DNA of 64,000 nucleotides from Alistipes sp. (GTDB lineage: Bacteria > Bacteroidota > Bacteroidia > Bacteroidales > Rikenellaceae), in NCBI GenBank assembly GCA_017520545.1, contig JAFXFM010000006.1, positions 1 through 64,000 on the forward strand. The letters are read 5' to 3'. Shown in pieces: positions 63,727 to 64,000 of this stretch. Below the pieces are notes generated by a model, which was not told where the DNA came from, did not search any database, and saw only the letters and a program-made list of their open reading frames with translations. The position numbers and the translations under genes are program-made. Numbering within the stretch: position 1 is the stretch's first letter; every line of letters begins with the position of its first letter.

Positions 63727-64000
63727 GGGTATCGTTTTCGATACCTATGACTGCGTGGGGGGGGTGTTCTCTCTTGTCTGCCGGGTATCGTTTTCGATAC
63801 CTGCGTTTGTGTGGAGTGTGCTTCTCTTGTGGGGTGGGTATCGTTTTCAATACCCGTGTTTGTGCGGTGCCCCCCCCCTTGTGTGATGGGTATCGTTTTC
63901 GATACCTGCGTTTGTGTGGGTGCGTTCTTCTTGCGTGCCGGGTATCGTTTTCGATACCTGTGTTTGTGTGGGTGCGTTCTTCTTGCGTGCCGGGTATCGT
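63727..64000. repeat. Tandem repeat array with GGGTATCG palindromes, runs off the edge
   Basis: Six units start at 63727, 63783, 63836, 63888, 63940 and 63992, spaced 56, 53, 52, 52 and 52 nt. Each begins with the palindrome GGGTATCG-TTTT-CGATACC and continues with a related G/T-rich segment (TGCGTTTGTGTGGGTGCG and similar). The first and third units hold runs of eight G and eight or more C. The array covers most of the 435 nt after rseP; no real gene is seen there. Confidence 0.9.

Noticed and set aside
63680-63886. 68-residue ORF over the terminal repeats
   Set aside because: It is a translation of the tandem repeat and has no signal, family match or start context.
63727-64000. CRISPR array
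   Set aside because: The 20-nt palindrome recurs at regular spacing, but the segments between copies are alike rather than unique and no cas gene is in the window, so this is a tandem minisatellite.

Overview
The window reads as chromosomal DNA of a member of the Bacteroidales, most likely an Alistipes-like (Rikenellaceae) gut bacterium. The evidence is the gene content (topoisomerase IV pair, fused SecDF, ftsK followed by a LolA-like gene, DUF4831, Rho with a long N-terminal insert, PPi-type phosphofructokinase), weak ribosome binding sites, and repeated use of the Bacteroidetes promoter pattern (a TTG or TTTG element, about 19 nt, then TAnnTTTG). The genus is an inference. No rRNA, phage or integrase gene is visible; one tRNA-Phe is cut by the left edge.

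Layout. 1-4.2 kb: a membrane-anchored TrkA/RyR-type protein lies divergent from a YARHG membrane protein and a TIR-TM-YARHG protein, a candidate signalling or defence module. 4.2-14.9 kb: plsC, parE, parC, aroK, murI, ftsK, a LolA-like gene and a small DNA-binding protein. 14.9-17.6 kb: an SGNH hydrolase and a lone RepA-like ATPase bracketed by two arrays of 9-nt repeats. 17.8-27.8 kb: dnaK, a serine hydrolase, secDF, a small exported protein, a Ca2+/cation antiporter and a Na/Pi cotransporter. 27.9-33.5 kb: a compact run (YbbR-like, coaE, folP, LolD-like ATPase, TIGR02757, trmN6-like, DUF4831, AlkD-like) in which three consecutive junctions overlap by exactly 17 nt. 33.5-45.6 kb: five tandem exported PHP phosphoesterases plus a sixth apart, pfp, a structured-RNA candidate, an AT-rich protease pair and a SLOG-like gene. 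45.6-48.5 kb: a three-gene steroid/bile-acid reduction operon (5-alpha-reductase, OYE-type reductase, SDR). 48.8-54.2 kb: rho, S1/P1 nuclease and ychF, divergent from two more S1/P1 nucleases. 54.2-63.6 kb: OsmC, a lipoprotein/barrel pair, gltX-galM, a nucleotidyltransferase, and an M23-like N-terminal remnant with dxr and rseP. 63.7-64.0 kb: a tandem array of palindrome-bearing repeats that runs off the right edge.

Themes. Three exported S1/P1 nucleases, six exported PHP enzymes and a Na/Pi carrier together suggest phosphorus scavenging from nucleic acids or phosphodiesters outside the cytoplasm (inference). The intergenic DNA is unusual: many gaps hold degenerate arrays with 7-nt periodicity in several unrelated sequence classes, plus 9-, 10- and about 52-nt repeat families.
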